Assembly: GCF_013415485.1 (NCBI RefSeq)
Contig: NZ_JACBXS010000002.1
Span: 1-64,000 of the forward strand
Source: Rhabdonatronobacter sediminivivens
Lineage (GTDB): Bacteria > Pseudomonadota > Alphaproteobacteria > Rhodobacterales > Rhodobacteraceae
Direction of reading: 5' to 3'
DNA: 64,000 bases
Made by a program: the position numbers and the translations under genes. Below, piece by piece: positions 36,865 to 47,001 of the stretch. A model generated the notes under the pieces. That model was not told the origin of the DNA. It saw nothing but the letters and a program-made list of their open reading frames with translations, and did not search any database. Positions within the stretch are counted from its first letter, which is position 1; each line of letters starts with the position of its first letter.

Positions 36865-38829
36865 ATGGCTGTAACACTTGTCCTTGCCCCCCTTCTGGGG
36901 GCCATCATTGCCGGGCTGTTCTGGCGTGTCATCGGGGAGCGCCCCGCGCAGATCGTTTCCACGGGGCTGCTGTTCCTGTCGGCTTTCCTGTCCTGGATCA
37001 TCTTCCTGACCCATGACGGCGGGGTTCAGCAGATCCAGATGATGCGCTGGATCGACAGCGGCACGCTGGTGGGTGACTGGGCGCTGCGGATCGACCGGCT
37101 GACGGCGGTGATGCTGATCGTCATCACCACGGTCTCGGCCTTGGTGCATCTCTACAGCTTCGGCTACATGGCCCATGACGAGAATTTCGCCGAGGACGAA
37201 AGCTACCGCCCGCGCTTCTTCGCCTATCTCTCGCTCTTCACCTTTGCCATGCTGATGCTGGTGACGGCGGATAACCTGGTGCAGCTGTTCTTTGGCTGGG
37301 AGGGGGTGGGGCTGGCCTCTTACCTGCTGATCGGCTTCTATTTCCGCAAGCAAAGCGCGGGCGCGGCGGCCATGAAGGCCTTCATCGTCAACCGTGTGGG
37401 CGATATGGGGCTGATCCTGGCGCTGATGGTGATCTACTTCCTGGTCGATTCCATCCAGTATGATGACATCTTTGCCGCCGCCGGAACCCTGTCGGAGACC
37501 ACCGTCAGCTTCCTGTGGACCGACTGGAACGCGGTGAACCTGATCGCCTTCCTGCTGTTCGTCGGCGCCATGGGCAAGTCCGCGCAGCTGTTCCTGCACA
37601 CCTGGTTGCCGGACGCGATGGAAGGGCCGACGCCGGTTTCGGCCCTGATCCACGCGGCCACCATGGTGACGGCGGGTGTGTTCCTGGTGGCGCGCATGTC
37701 GCCGCTGATGGAATATGCCGAAACCGCCATGGCCTTCGTGGTGCTGATCGGCGCCTTTACCGCCTTTTTCGCGGCCACCGTGGGGCTGGTGCAGAATGAC
37801 ATCAAGCGCGTGATCGCCTATTCCACCTGTTCGCAGCTGGGCTTCATGTTCGTGGCCGCCGGTGTTGGCGTCTACTCGGTGGCCATGTTCCACCTGCTGA
37901 CCCATGCCTTCTTCAAGGCGATGCTCTTTCTGGGCGCGGGCTCGGTCATCCACGGGATGCACCATGAGCAGGACATGCGCAATTACGGCGGCTTGAAGGA
38001 CAAGTTTCCCTATACTTTCTGGGCCATGCTGATCGGCACGCTGGCGATCACCGGCGTGGGGATCCCGCTGACCATGATCGGCTTTGCGGGTTTCGTGTCC
38101 AAGGACGCCATCATCGAGAGCGTCTTTGCCGCCGGTGCGGGCTATGCGTTCTGGATGTTGGTGATCGCAGCGCTGATGACCAGCTTCTACAGCTGGCGTC
38201 TGATGTTCCTGACCTTCTGGGGCGAACCGCGCGGCGACAAGAACACGCATGAGCACGCCCATGAAAGCCCCATGGTCATGCTGGTTCCGCTGGGTGTTCT
38301 GGCGGTGGGCTCGGTGCTGGCGGGGATGGTCTGGTATGGGCCGTTCTTCGGCTCGACCGAGCAGGTCTCCGAATGGTTCGGCGCCTCCATCTACATGGCA
38401 CCGGACAACAACCTGATCACCGAGGCACATTACGTGCCCAACTGGGTCAAGGTCTCGCCCTTCGTGGCCATGCTGATCGGACTGGGATTGTCCTGGCTGT
38501 TCTACATCCGGGACACCTCGCTGCCCGGCAAACTGGCGGCGACCTTCCCGGGCGCCTATCAGTTCCTGCTCAACAAATGGTATTTCGACGAGATCTACGA
38601 GTTCCTGTTCGTGCGCCCGTCGATGGCGGTGGGGCGGTTCTTCTGGAAGAAAGGTGACGGCGCTGTGATCGACGGCGGAATCAACGGGTTGGCCATGGGG
38701 GTCATTCCCTTCTTCACGCGGCTGGCGGGACGGATGCAATCGGGCTTCGTGTTCCACTATGCCTTTGCCATGGTGCTGGGGATCGTGGCGATCGTCACCT
38801 TCGTCATGCTGACCGGGGGGGCACGCTGA
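36865..38829 (+). CDS. nuoL: NADH-quinone oxidoreductase subunit L
   Basis: 654 residues, the distal antiporter-like proton-pumping subunit with the long lateral helix at its C-terminus. Landmarks: [20 protein letters not shown] (the TM5 Glu), [20 protein letters not shown] (TM7 Lys), [38 protein letters not shown] and [19 protein letters not shown]. The last base of its TGA is the first of the nuoM ATG. Confidence 0.97.
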   Translation: MAVTLVLAPLLGAIIAGLFWRVIGERPAQIVSTGLLFLSAFLSWIIFLTHDGGVQQIQMMRWIDSGTLVGDWALRIDRLTAVMLIVITTVSALVHLYSFGYMAHDENFAEDESYRPRFFAYLSLFTFAMLMLVTADNLVQLFFGWEGVGLASYLLIGFYFRKQSAGAAAMKAFIVNRVGDMGLILALMVIYFLVDSIQYDDIFAAAGTLSETTVSFLWTDWNAVNLIAFLLFVGAMGKSAQLFLHTWLPDAMEGPTPVSALIHAATMVTAGVFLVARMSPLMEYAETAMAFVVLIGAFTAFFAATVGLVQNDIKRVIAYSTCSQLGFMFVAAGVGVYSVAMFHLLTHAFFKAMLFLGAGSVIHGMHHEQDMRNYGGLKDKFPYTFWAMLIGTLAITGVGIPLTMIGFAGFVSKDAIIESVFAAGAGYAFWMLVIAALMTSFYSWRLMFLTFWGEPRGDKNTHEHAHESPMVMLVPLGVLAVGSVLAGMVWYGPFFGSTEQVSEWFGASIYMAPDNNLITEAHYVPNWVKVSPFVAMLIGLGLSWLFYIRDTSLPGKLAATFPGAYQFLLNKWYFDEIYEFLFVRPSMAVGRFFWKKGDGAVIDGGINGLAMGVIPFFTRLAGRMQSGFVFHYAFAMVLGIVAIVTFVMLTGGAR

Positions 38830-40382
38830 TGCTGAACCTTCTGTCCATCATCACCTTCACGCCGCTTCTGGCCGCCGCCATCATGGCGCTGTTCCTGCGC
38901 GGCAATGACGAGGCCACGGACACCAACGCCAAATGGCTGGCCTTCATTGCCACGGTGGCGACCTTCCTGTTCTCGCTCATCCTGCTCTTTGGCTTCGACC
39001 CGCAGGACACCGGCTTCCAGTTCGTGGAAGAACGCGACTGGATCATGGGCCTGACCTACAAGATGGGTGTGGACGGTATCTCGATCCTGTTCGTCATGCT
39101 GACGACCTTCCTGATGCCGATCACCATCGCGGCCTGCTGGACCGTCACCCACCGGGTGAAGGAATACATGATCGCCTTCCTGGTGCTGGAAACGCTGATG
39201 ATCGGTGTTTTCACCGCGCTGGATCTGGTGCTGTTCTACCTGTTCTTCGAGGCCGGTCTGATCCCGATGTTCCTGATCATCGGCATCTGGGGCGGCAAGG
39301 AGCGTATCTACGCGGCGTTCAAGTTCTTCCTCTATACCTTCCTCGGCTCGGTGCTGATGCTGGTGGCGATGATCGCCATGTATGTGGACGCGGGCACCAC
39401 CGATATTCCCACGCTGCTGACGCATGAGTTCAGCGCCGGGACGATCACGCTGGCCGGATGGCAGATCGTGGGCGGGGCGCAGACGCTGATGTGGCTCGCG
39501 TTCTTCGCCTCTTTCGCGGTGAAGATGCCCATGTGGCCGGTGCATACCTGGCTGCCCGATGCCCACGTGCAGGCGCCCACCGCCGGGTCGGTGATTCTGG
39601 CTGCGGTGCTGCTGAAGATGGGCGGCTACGGGTTCCTGCGGTTCTCCTTGCCGATGTTCCCGGTGGCCTCGGACCTGCTGGCGCCGCTGGTGCTGTGGCT
39701 CTCGGCCATCGCCATCGTCTATACCTCGCTGGTTGCGCTGATGCAGACCGACATGAAGAAGCTGATCGCCTATTCCTCGGTCGCGCATATGGGCTTTGTG
39801 ACCATGGGGATCTTTGCTGCCAACCAGCAGGGGATCGACGGTGCGATCTTCCAGATGATCAGCCACGGCTTCATCTCGGGCGCGCTGTTCCTTGGGGTCG
39901 GCGTGATCTACGACCGGATGCACACGCGCGAGATTGCGGCCTATGGTGGGCTCATCAACCGGATGCCGGTCTATGCGGCGGTGTTCCTGCTGTTCACCAT
40001 GGCCAATGTGGGGCTGCCGGGGACGTCCGGCTTCGTGGGTGAGTTCCTGACCTTCCTGGCGGTGTTCCAGGTCAACACCTGGGTGGCGCTGTTTGCGGCG
40101 ACCGGGGTGATCCTGTCGGCGGGCTATGCGCTGTGGCTCTATCGCCGGGTGGTGATGGGCGAGATGATCAAGAACAGCCTGAAATCCATCACCGACATGG
40201 ACCGGCGCGAAAAGGCAATGATGGCACCGCTTGTGGTGATGACCCTGCTGCTCGGCGTCTATCCGGCGGCGGTGACGGATATCATCGGCCCCTCGGTCAC
40301 AGCGCTGGTGGATGGCCATGTGGCCGCGCTGGCGGCTTATGAAGCGACAACCGACGCCGCCGTGCGTCTGGCCCAGAACTGA
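38829..40382 (+). CDS. nuoM: NADH-quinone oxidoreductase subunit M
   Basis: 517 residues, an antiporter-like subunit. Landmarks: [20 protein letters not shown] (TM5 Glu), [20 protein letters not shown] (TM7 Lys), [38 protein letters not shown] and [19 protein letters not shown]. All the ion-path residues that can be judged by eye are present. It overlaps nuoL by one base. Confidence 0.97.
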   Translation: MLNLLSIITFTPLLAAAIMALFLRGNDEATDTNAKWLAFIATVATFLFSLILLFGFDPQDTGFQFVEERDWIMGLTYKMGVDGISILFVMLTTFLMPITIAACWTVTHRVKEYMIAFLVLETLMIGVFTALDLVLFYLFFEAGLIPMFLIIGIWGGKERIYAAFKFFLYTFLGSVLMLVAMIAMYVDAGTTDIPTLLTHEFSAGTITLAGWQIVGGAQTLMWLAFFASFAVKMPMWPVHTWLPDAHVQAPTAGSVILAAVLLKMGGYGFLRFSLPMFPVASDLLAPLVLWLSAIAIVYTSLVALMQTDMKKLIAYSSVAHMGFVTMGIFAANQQGIDGAIFQMISHGFISGALFLGVGVIYDRMHTREIAAYGGLINRMPVYAAVFLLFTMANVGLPGTSGFVGEFLTFLAVFQVNTWVALFAATGVILSAGYALWLYRRVVMGEMIKNSLKSITDMDRREKAMMAPLVVMTLLLGVYPAAVTDIIGPSVTALVDGHVAALAAYEATTDAAVRLAQN

Positions 40383-40396
40383 GAAGGGGACACCCA

Positions 40397-41836
40397 ATGA
40401 TCGCGTCTGATCTGACCGTTGCCCTGCCCGAGGTGCTGCTGGCGGTATTTGCCATGGCCGCCCTGATGGCAGGGGCCTATGGCGGCAAGGACAAGCTGGC
40501 GGTGCCGATCCTGTGGGCCACGGCGGCGGTGTTCGTGCTGATGGCCTTGGTGATCGGGGTTGGCAGCTATGAGACCCGCACCGCCTTTGGCGGGCTGTTC
40601 ATCGCCGATGCCTTTGCGCAGTTTTCCAAGTTGATCATCCTGATCTCGGCGGCGGTGGTAATGGTCATGGGGCAAGACTACCTGACCAGCCGCAACTTGA
40701 TGCGGTTTGAATACCCGGTGCTGATCACGCTGGCCGTGGTGGGGATGATGGTCATGGTCTCGGCCGGGGATCTGATCACGCTCTACATGGGGTTGGAGCT
40801 GCAGTCGCTCTCGCTCTACGTGATTGCCGCCATGCGCCGTGACAGCCAGAAATCGACCGAGGCGGGGCTGAAATACTTCATCCTTGGCGCGTTGGCCTCG
40901 GGCCTGCTGCTCTATGGCGCCTCGCTGGCCTATGGCTATGCCGGGACCACGCAATTTGCGGGCATCATCAGCACCATTGATGAAGATGGCATGTCGCTGG
41001 GGCTGCTGATGGGGCTGGCCTTCATCCTGGCCGGGCTGGCGTTCAAGGTGTCGGCCGCGCCGTTCCATATGTGGACGCCCGATGTCTATGAGGGCGCGCC
41101 CACTGCTGTCACGGCGTTCTTTGCCACCGCGCCCAAGGTCGCGGCCATGGCGCTGCTGGCGCGGGTTGTGCATGAGGCCTTCGGCGCCGTGCCCGGGGAC
41201 TGGTCGCAGATCATCGCGCTGCTGGCGGTGCTGTCCATGTTCGTAGGCGCCATTGCCGCCATCGGCCAGCGCGACATCAAGCGGCTGATGGCCTACAGTT
41301 CCATCACCCATATGGGCTTTGCCATGGTGGGGCTGGCCGCGGGCTCGGCCCAGGGTGTGCAGGCGATGCTGATCTACATGGCGATCTATGTGACCATGAA
41401 TATCGGCATGTTCGCCTTCATCCTGAGCATGAGCCGTGATGGCCGTCCCGTGACCACCATCGACAGCCTGAACCAGTATGCCAAGGCCGAACCCCTGCGT
41501 GCGCTGGCGCTGCTGATCCTGCTGTTCAGCCTGGCGGGGGTGCCGCCGCTGGTCGGGTTCTTCGGCAAGTTCTATGTGCTCTGGGCTGCGGTGGAGGCCG
41601 GGATGATCTGGCTGGCGGTGGCGGGCGTGATCGCCAGTGTCATCGGTGCATTCTATTACCTGCGGATCGTCTACTACATGTATTTCGGGGTCGAGACCGA
41701 CCCGCTGGACAGCGCCATGCCGCCCATTCAGTCCGGGCTGCTGATCGCCTCGGCGGCGATCATGGTGCTGGGGGTGGTGAACCTCTTTGGCGTCGAAGGT
41801 CTGGCAGCCATGGCGGCGGACAGTCTTGTCCGCTGA
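40397..41836 (+). CDS. nuoN: NADH-quinone oxidoreductase subunit N
   Basis: 479 residues, the third antiporter-like subunit. Landmarks: [20 protein letters not shown] (TM5 Glu), [20 protein letters not shown] (TM7 Lys), [19 protein letters not shown] and [19 protein letters not shown]. It is the last core complex I gene. The following birA frame overlaps its end. Confidence 0.97.
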   Translation: MIASDLTVALPEVLLAVFAMAALMAGAYGGKDKLAVPILWATAAVFVLMALVIGVGSYETRTAFGGLFIADAFAQFSKLIILISAAVVMVMGQDYLTSRNLMRFEYPVLITLAVVGMMVMVSAGDLITLYMGLELQSLSLYVIAAMRRDSQKSTEAGLKYFILGALASGLLLYGASLAYGYAGTTQFAGIISTIDEDGMSLGLLMGLAFILAGLAFKVSAAPFHMWTPDVYEGAPTAVTAFFATAPKVAAMALLARVVHEAFGAVPGDWSQIIALLAVLSMFVGAIAAIGQRDIKRLMAYSSITHMGFAMVGLAAGSAQGVQAMLIYMAIYVTMNIGMFAFILSMSRDGRPVTTIDSLNQYAKAEPLRALALLILLFSLAGVPPLVGFFGKFYVLWAAVEAGMIWLAVAGVIASVIGAFYYLRIVYYMYFGVETDPLDSAMPPIQSGLLIASAAIMVLGVVNLFGVEGLAAMAADSLVR

Positions 41837-42596
41837 ACCATGGCCGGAGGGTGTGGGCAAGCGCATCCTTGAAAGTGTTGACAGCACCAATGCCGAGGCC
41901 GCGCGCGTCGCGGCCTCGCTTCGTGGTCCCGAATGGATCCTGGCGCGGCGCCAGACGGCGGGCCGGGGCAGGCGGGGGCGCGGCTGGACGGACCCGGCGG
42001 GCAATTTCGCCGCCACGCTGGTCATGCACCCGCAGGAACCGCCCGAGCATCTGGCCCTGCGCTCCTTTGTGGCGGCGCTGGCGTTGCAGGATGCGTTGAT
42101 CGCCGCCACCGGGCGGCCGCCCGGATTTGCCCTGAAATGGCCCAATGACGTGCTGCTGAACGGCGGCAAGCTGGCGGGTATCCTGCTGGAGACCATCCCC
42201 ACCCCTGGCGCGCTGCATCTGGCCGTCGGGATCGGCGTGAACCTGCGCCATGCGCCCGCTCCGGAACCGGGCGCCGTGGCGCCGGTGGACCTGATGTCGG
42301 CCACCGGGGTCGCGCTGGACCCCGAGGACCTGCTCAACCTGCTGGCCCCGGCCTTTGCCCGCTGGGAGGGCCGGTTGCAGACCTATGGGTTCGAACCCTT
42401 GCGCCAGGCGTTCTTGCAGCGTGCGGCACGGTTGGGCCAGCGGATCACCGCGCGCACGGTGAGCGAAACCCATGACGGCACCTTTGACGGGATCGATGCG
42501 CGCGGCGCGCTGATCCTGACAACGGCGCGCGGGCGGATCACCGTGCCCGCCGCCGATGTGTTCTTTGATGAAAACGAGGCCCGCCCATGCTCCTGA
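41826..42596 (+). CDS. birA: Biotin--[acetyl-CoA-carboxylase] ligase
   Basis: About 256 residues. It attaches biotin to carrier domains via biotinyl-AMP. The catalytic loop [14 protein letters not shown] (about 41-54) and [19 protein letters not shown] (with the catalytic Lys) are clear, as is a C-terminal SH3-like end ([20 protein letters not shown]). There is no N-terminal winged helix, so it is the monofunctional type without repressor activity. The start is uncertain: a TTG at 41826 inside nuoN gives [20 protein letters not shown], which matches the expected N-terminus best; GTG 41853 is a weaker alternative. Confidence 0.92.
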   Translation: MSAEPWPEGVGKRILESVDSTNAEAARVAASLRGPEWILARRQTAGRGRRGRGWTDPAGNFAATLVMHPQEPPEHLALRSFVAALALQDALIAATGRPPGFALKWPNDVLLNGGKLAGILLETIPTPGALHLAVGIGVNLRHAPAPEPGAVAPVDLMSATGVALDPEDLLNLLAPAFARWEGRLQTYGFEPLRQAFLQRAARLGQRITARTVSETHDGTFDGIDARGALILTTARGRITVPAADVFFDENEARPCS

Positions 42597-43360
42597 CCAT
42601 CGATTGCGGCAACACCAATACCGTGTTTTCCATCTGGGACGGGACCAGGTTCATTGCCACCTGGCGCACCTCGACCGAGCATCAGCGCACGGCGGACCAG
42701 TATTACGTCTGGCTGTCCACGCTGATTGACGCGCGCAAGCTCAGCGTGCAGATCACCGATGTGATCATCTCCTCGACCGTGCCGCGGGTGGTGTTCAACC
42801 TGCGGGTCCTGTGCAATCGCTATTTCGATTGCCGCCCCCTGGTCGTGGGCAAGCCCGAATGCGCACTGCCGGTGGATGTGAGGGTGGACCCGGGCACGCA
42901 GGTTGGGCCGGACCGGCTGGTCAATACGGTCGCCGGGTTTGACCTCTATGGCGGCGATCTGATCGTGGTGGATTTCGGCACCGCCACCACCTTTGATGTG
43001 GTGGACAATGACGGCGCCTATGTGGGGGGCGTGATCGCGCCGGGCGTGAACCTCAGCCTGGAGGCGCTGCATGCCGCCGCCGCCGCGCTGCCGCATGTGG
43101 ATGTGACCAAGCCCGAGCGCGTGGTGGGCACCAACACCGTGGCCTGCATGCAATCGGGCGTTTTCTGGGGTTACGTCGGACTGGTGAACGGGATATGCGA
43201 CCGGATAAAGGCCGAGCGTGACCGCCCCATGCGGGTGATCGGCACCGGCGGGCTGGCGCCCCTTTTCGCCACGGGCGAGGCGCTGTTTGACGATATTCAG
43301 GATGACCTTACCATGCATGGTCTGCGCATCATCCACGAGCATAACAAGGACGAAACATGA
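42587..43360 (+). CDS. coaX: Type III pantothenate kinase
   Basis: 257 residues. It phosphorylates pantothenate as first step of CoA synthesis. The ASKHA-fold phosphate-1 motif is [18 protein letters not shown] (Asp6). GPDRLVNTVAGFDLYGGDLI is the pantothenate-site block, and VVDFGTATTFDVV is phosphate-2. VIAPGVNLSLEALHAAAAAL and MQSGVFWGYVGLVNGIC follow. It overlaps the end of birA by ten bases and its stop overlaps the rnj start. This birA-coaX-rnj order downstream of nuoN is common in alphaproteobacteria. Confidence 0.95.
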   Translation: MLLTIDCGNTNTVFSIWDGTRFIATWRTSTEHQRTADQYYVWLSTLIDARKLSVQITDVIISSTVPRVVFNLRVLCNRYFDCRPLVVGKPECALPVDVRVDPGTQVGPDRLVNTVAGFDLYGGDLIVVDFGTATTFDVVDNDGAYVGGVIAPGVNLSLEALHAAAAALPHVDVTKPERVVGTNTVACMQSGVFWGYVGLVNGICDRIKAERDRPMRVIGTGGLAPLFATGEALFDDIQDDLTMHGLRIIHEHNKDET

Positions 43361-45030
43361 GCAGCGACCGTTTGATCTATGTGCCTCTGGGCGGGGCGGG
43401 CGAAGTGGGCATGAACGCCTATGTCTTCGGCTATGGGCCCAAGGGGCGCGAGCGGCTGATCCTGGTGGATCTGGGCGTGACCTTCCCGGATATGGACAGC
43501 ACGCCTGGGGTGGACCTGATCCTGCCGGACATGGCCTGGCTGGCCGAGCGTGCCGACCGGCTGGAGGCGATCTTCATCACCCATGCGCACGAAGACCACG
43601 TCGGCGCGCTGGGGCATCTGTGGCCGCAACTGAAGGCGCCGGTCTATGCGCGCGATTTCACCGCCCGGATCGCGCGCAACAAGATGGCCGAGCAGGGCCT
43701 GGACGAGGCGCAGGTGAATGTGGTCAAGACGCTGCCCGAAACGGTCGCGGCAGGTCCCTTCAAGGTGCAGTTCTTTCCGGTCTCGCATTCGCTGCCCGAG
43801 GCCTCGGGGCTGGTGATCGACACGCCTGCGGGGCGGGTGGTGCATACCGGTGACTTCAAGGTGGACAAGACCCCCGGCGTGGGTGAGCCCTTTGACCCGG
43901 AAATGCTGGGCGCGATCGGAGCCGAGGGCGTGAAGGTGCTGGTCTGCGACAGCACCAATGTCCACCAGCCGGACCCTGGCCGGTCCGAGCTTTCCCTGGC
44001 ACCGGCGCTGAGCGAGCTGGTGGCGAATACCAGGGGCATGGTGGTGGCGACGACCTTTGCCTCCAACGTGGCGCGGCTGCGGACGCTGGCAAATGCAGGC
44101 GTGGAGAACGGGCGGTCGGTCTGTGTCATGGGCCGTGCGATGCTGAAGATGATCGACACCGCCCAGCAGGCCGGATTGCTGACCGATTTTCCCTCGACCA
44201 TCAGCCCGGAAGAGGCCAAGGCCATCCCGCGGGAAAACCTGATGCTGCTGGTCACCGGCAGCCAGGGTGAGCGGCGGGCGGCCTCGGCGCAGTTGTCGCG
44301 CGGAACCTATATGGGCATGACCATGAAGGAGGGGGATCTGTTTCTGTTCTCCTCGATGACGATTCCGGGCAATGAACGCGGGGTGATCCACATCGCCAAC
44401 GCGCTGTCGGAAATGGGCGTCGATGTGGTGGATAATGCCAGCCGGCAGTATCACGTCTCGGGGCACCCCAACCGCCCGGATCTGGAGGAGATGCACCGCC
44501 TGATGGGCGCGGGGGTGATGATCCCCATGCATGGCGATCACCGGATGCTGCGCGAACACGCCCGGATTGCGATTGCGGCCGGAATGCGCAGCGCCGTGGT
44601 GACCAATGGCACCATGATCGATCTGACCGGCGATGCGCCGCAGGTGGTGGATGAGGTCCCCACGGGCCGGGTCTATCTGGATGGCAGCCAGATGGTCGGC
44701 GCCCGGGACGGGGTCATCCGTGACCGTATCCGCATGGCGCTTGGCGGGCATGTGTTGCTGACCCTGATCGTCGATGAGGACGGCGTGCCCCTGGGCGAGC
44801 CCTGGGCCGAGGTCATGGGCCTGGCCGAGCGCGGGCGCGGCGGCCGCAATCTGGCCGAGGTGCTGGAAGATGCCGCCGCCGATTTCCTGGACCGGGCCGA
44901 CCGCAAGACCATGAATGACGATGACAAGCTGAATGACGCGCTGCGCCGGGTGGTTCGGCAGACCTGCATGGAAGAACTGGGCAAACGGCCCGAGATCACG
45001 GTGGTGGTCAGCCGACTTGTGGACGGCTGA
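43357..45030 (+). CDS. rnj: Ribonuclease J
   Basis: 557 residues. A metallo-beta-lactamase/beta-CASP RNase with endo- and 5'-3' exonuclease activity. The metal motif is ITHAHEDHVGAL (residues 74-85); PVSHSLPEASGLVIDTPAG and HTGDFKVD carry further ligands. The beta-CASP blocks are VLVCDSTNVHQPDPGRSE, TTFASNVARLRTLANAG and LLVTGSQGERRAASAQLSRG, with YHVSGHPNRPD and IPMHGDHRMLREHA closing the site. The start overlaps the coaX stop (ATGA). Confidence 0.95.
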   Translation: MSSDRLIYVPLGGAGEVGMNAYVFGYGPKGRERLILVDLGVTFPDMDSTPGVDLILPDMAWLAERADRLEAIFITHAHEDHVGALGHLWPQLKAPVYARDFTARIARNKMAEQGLDEAQVNVVKTLPETVAAGPFKVQFFPVSHSLPEASGLVIDTPAGRVVHTGDFKVDKTPGVGEPFDPEMLGAIGAEGVKVLVCDSTNVHQPDPGRSELSLAPALSELVANTRGMVVATTFASNVARLRTLANAGVENGRSVCVMGRAMLKMIDTAQQAGLLTDFPSTISPEEAKAIPRENLMLLVTGSQGERRAASAQLSRGTYMGMTMKEGDLFLFSSMTIPGNERGVIHIANALSEMGVDVVDNASRQYHVSGHPNRPDLEEMHRLMGAGVMIPMHGDHRMLREHARIAIAAGMRSAVVTNGTMIDLTGDAPQVVDEVPTGRVYLDGSQMVGARDGVIRDRIRMALGGHVLLTLIVDEDGVPLGEPWAEVMGLAERGRGGRNLAEVLEDAAADFLDRADRKTMNDDDKLNDALRRVVRQTCMEELGKRPEITVVVSRLVDG

Positions 45031-45074
45031 GCGCAGTCTGCCCGGCGTGACGCAGGTGTGTGCCGGGTGGGGGA

Positions 45075-45127
45075 AGCGCCCCCGAGCCGCGCGCCCACCC
45101 GCCCACCCTGCGCTGCTCGGGGGCGCT
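45075..45127. repeat. 12-bp inverted repeat enclosing a minus-strand G-quadruplex motif
   Basis: AGCGCCCCCGAG (45075-45086) is perfectly complementary to CTCGGGGGCGCT (45116-45127), with a 29-base loop. Inside the loop, CCC-A-CCC-G-CCC-A-CCC (45094-45108) reads on the minus strand as four GGG runs separated by single bases, a textbook G-quadruplex motif. The element lies between the convergent rnj and CDP-alcohol phosphatidyltransferase genes. Confidence 0.7.
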
Positions 45128-45152
45128 GTCCGGTGCCTTTGGGCACCGGACA
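45127..45152. terminator. Perfect 11-bp hairpin between convergent genes
   Basis: TGTCCGGTGCC (45127-45137), loop TTTG, GGCACCGGACA (45142-45152). It is eight bases from the stop of the minus-strand phosphatidyltransferase gene and about 100 bases after rnj. It is a plausible bidirectional 3'-end structure but lacks a T-run on either side, so intrinsic termination is uncertain. Confidence 0.4.
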
Positions 45153-45159
45153 GGGGCGG

Positions 45160-45768
45160 TCACCGGCCAAAGACCTTCCACGCCAGTGCGATGCGGGCCG
45201 CGGTTGTCACCAGCACCAGCACCCCGAAGCCCCATGCCAGCGGTGCAAACCAGTCCGGAAAAAGGCAGAGCGCCACGAAGAACAGGATGGTTTCGGTTCC
45301 TTCAAGCAGTCCGCCGGTGAAATAGAGCGTCTTGGTGCCATGGGTCTGGCTGCGCATACTGTGCCGTTCGGCCAGCACGGCGAAGCCCAGAAAGGACCCG
45401 CCGTTGACATAGAATGTCAGCAGCAGGAAGGCCCCGGCCACCCCGTTGGCGCCCGGGTCCAGCAGCACAAAGGCAAGCGGCACCGCAGCGTAGAAGACGT
45501 AATCGGCGGTGATGTCCAGATAGCCGCCGAAATCCGTCACGCCATGGGCGCGCGCCACGGCCCCGTCCAGCCCGTCTGCCAGGCGCGAGGCCAGCACCAG
45601 CGCCAGGGCCAGCCAGAACTGCTGGGCAGCAATCATTGCCGCTGCGGCCAGCCCCAGCACCAGGCCAATCAGCGTGACCGTATTGGCGGAAATCCCGTGC
45701 CGGGCAATGCGCAGCCCCATCCGGTTCAGCGGCGGGTCGATGATCGGGCGCAGGTGGCTGTCTAGCAT
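45160..45768 (-). CDS. CDP-alcohol phosphatidyltransferase family membrane protein
   Basis: 202 residues. The family motif DG-x2-AR-x7-G-x3-D-x3-D is present in DGAVARAHGVTDFGGYLD followed by ITAD, containing the metal-binding aspartates. About six transmembrane helices follow the N-terminal amphipathic segment (HLRPIIDPPLNRMGLRIARH). Members move a phospho-alcohol from a CDP-alcohol to a second alcohol, making phospholipid head groups or inositol lipids; the acceptor cannot be read from sequence. It converges on rnj and is divergent from the carbohydrate module. Confidence 0.9.
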   Translation of the reverse strand: MLDSHLRPIIDPPLNRMGLRIARHGISANTVTLIGLVLGLAAAAMIAAQQFWLALALVLASRLADGLDGAVARAHGVTDFGGYLDITADYVFYAAVPLAFVLLDPGANGVAGAFLLLTFYVNGGSFLGFAVLAERHSMRSQTHGTKTLYFTGGLLEGTETILFFVALCLFPDWFAPLAWGFGVLVLVTTAARIALAWKVFGR

Positions 45769-46027
45769 CGTGGCGGGCTCCGAGGGACAGTCTACGCTAT
45801 GGCAGTCCGCTCCGATGGGCGAAAATGTTTCAGGCCGGGCGACGGGGTTGTGAGATTTGCGCCACCAGTCCCTGTGCTACGTATATCCGCGGGTGGTGGA
45901 TGTCTGCAACGCGCTGGAAACAGTCTTGTGATGGGGCGACTTCGGCACCGGGTTGCGCTGGCCTGTGGGGCGGCAAACGGTTTAGGCTGCGCCTGCAGAG
46001 CGGTGGCCAGGGACAGGAGGTGCGCAG

Positions 46028-46990
46028 GTGCGCATGGGAGTGATTGCAGCGCTGGCACTGGTGGTGCTGGCCGGATGGGCGGGATGGCGGCTTCTGGCGC
46101 CGCCCGCCCCCGCGCTGGATGGCGAAACGCGCGCGGCGCTTTACCGCGCTCCGCTGCCGGCACCGCAGGGCGGGATGGACCTGTTCCATCTGGGCCACAG
46201 CCTTGTCGGGCGTGACATGCCCGCCATGGTCGCCCAACTGGCTGCCGCCGCCGGGTTTGCGGATCACACCTACCACAGCCAGCTTGGCTGGGGCACCAGT
46301 CTGCGCGATCACTGGGACCCTGACAGGCCCATCAACGGGTTCGAGGTGGAGAATGACCATCCCCGGTTCCGCGATGCCCGCACCGCCCTGGCCGGTGGCG
46401 TGGATGCACTGATCCTGACCGAGATGATCGACCTTTCGGATGCCATCCGCTACCACGACAGCCCCCGCTATCTGGCGCATTGGGCGCATGAGGCGCGCCA
46501 GCACGCCCCCGAAGCGCGCGTCTATTTCTATGAAACCTGGCATCACTGGTCGGCGGGCGATACCTGGCTGGAGCGTCTGGACAGCGACCCCGAGGCCCTG
46601 TGGGAGGGCACGATCCTGGCACAGGCCATGGCGCATGAGGGTGTGGGCACCGTTCATGTCATTCCCGGGGGCCGTGCCATGGCGGCGTTCGTGCGCGCGT
46701 TGGAGGGGCAGGGCGGTTTGCCCGGGCTTGCGGACCGCGCCGGGCTTTTCGCGCTGGACCCCGAAGGCGCGGTCGATCGCATCCACCTCAATGACCTTGG
46801 CGCCTATCTGATCGCGCTGGTGCATGTGGCCACGCTCTATCATCTGGACCCGCGCGGATTGCCGCATGCCCTGTTGCGCGCGGATGGATCTGCGGCGGAT
46901 GCCCCTTCGGCCGAGGCCGCCGCGCTGATGCAATCGGTGGTTCATGATGTGGTCCGCCAGATACCGACTACCGGCCTGCCCCCTGCCTGA
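46028..46990 (+). CDS. SGNH/GDSL-hydrolase-like exported protein
   Basis: 320 residues. An uncleaved or cleavable N-terminal hydrophobic segment (MGVIAALALVVLAGWAGWRL) directs export. LFHLGHSLVG (Ser58 in GHSL) resembles block I of SGNH esterases and VDRIHLNDLGAYL (Asp250, His253) the block V catalytic pair. Between them lie YHSQLGWGTSLRDHWDPD and FYETWHHWSAGDTWLERL, aromatic-rich segments suggesting a carbohydrate-facing surface. A GTG start at 46028 is chosen because AGGAGG ends seven bases upstream; ATG 46034 would be thirteen away. Likely an O-acyl esterase or transferase acting on an envelope polysaccharide, inferred from fold and neighbours. Confidence 0.7.
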   Translation: MRMGVIAALALVVLAGWAGWRLLAPPAPALDGETRAALYRAPLPAPQGGMDLFHLGHSLVGRDMPAMVAQLAAAAGFADHTYHSQLGWGTSLRDHWDPDRPINGFEVENDHPRFRDARTALAGGVDALILTEMIDLSDAIRYHDSPRYLAHWAHEARQHAPEARVYFYETWHHWSAGDTWLERLDSDPEALWEGTILAQAMAHEGVGTVHVIPGGRAMAAFVRALEGQGGLPGLADRAGLFALDPEGAVDRIHLNDLGAYLIALVHVATLYHLDPRGLPHALLRADGSAADAPSAEAAALMQSVVHDVVRQIPTTGLPPA

Positions 46991-47001
46991 ACGGAGTTGC
47001 C

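Noticed and set aside
36841..40397. Two long minus-strand open frames (638 and 546 codons) opposite nuoL and nuoM
   Set aside because: They mirror conserved membrane-protein genes and translate to His/Gln/Arg/Asp-rich low-complexity sequence without recognisable folds.
45799..46215. 138-codon frame before the SGNH-like gene
   Set aside because: It overlaps the SGNH-like gene in another frame and its translation is Gly/Arg/Cys-rich without domain. The 259-base gap may hold a promoter, but no pair was convincing.
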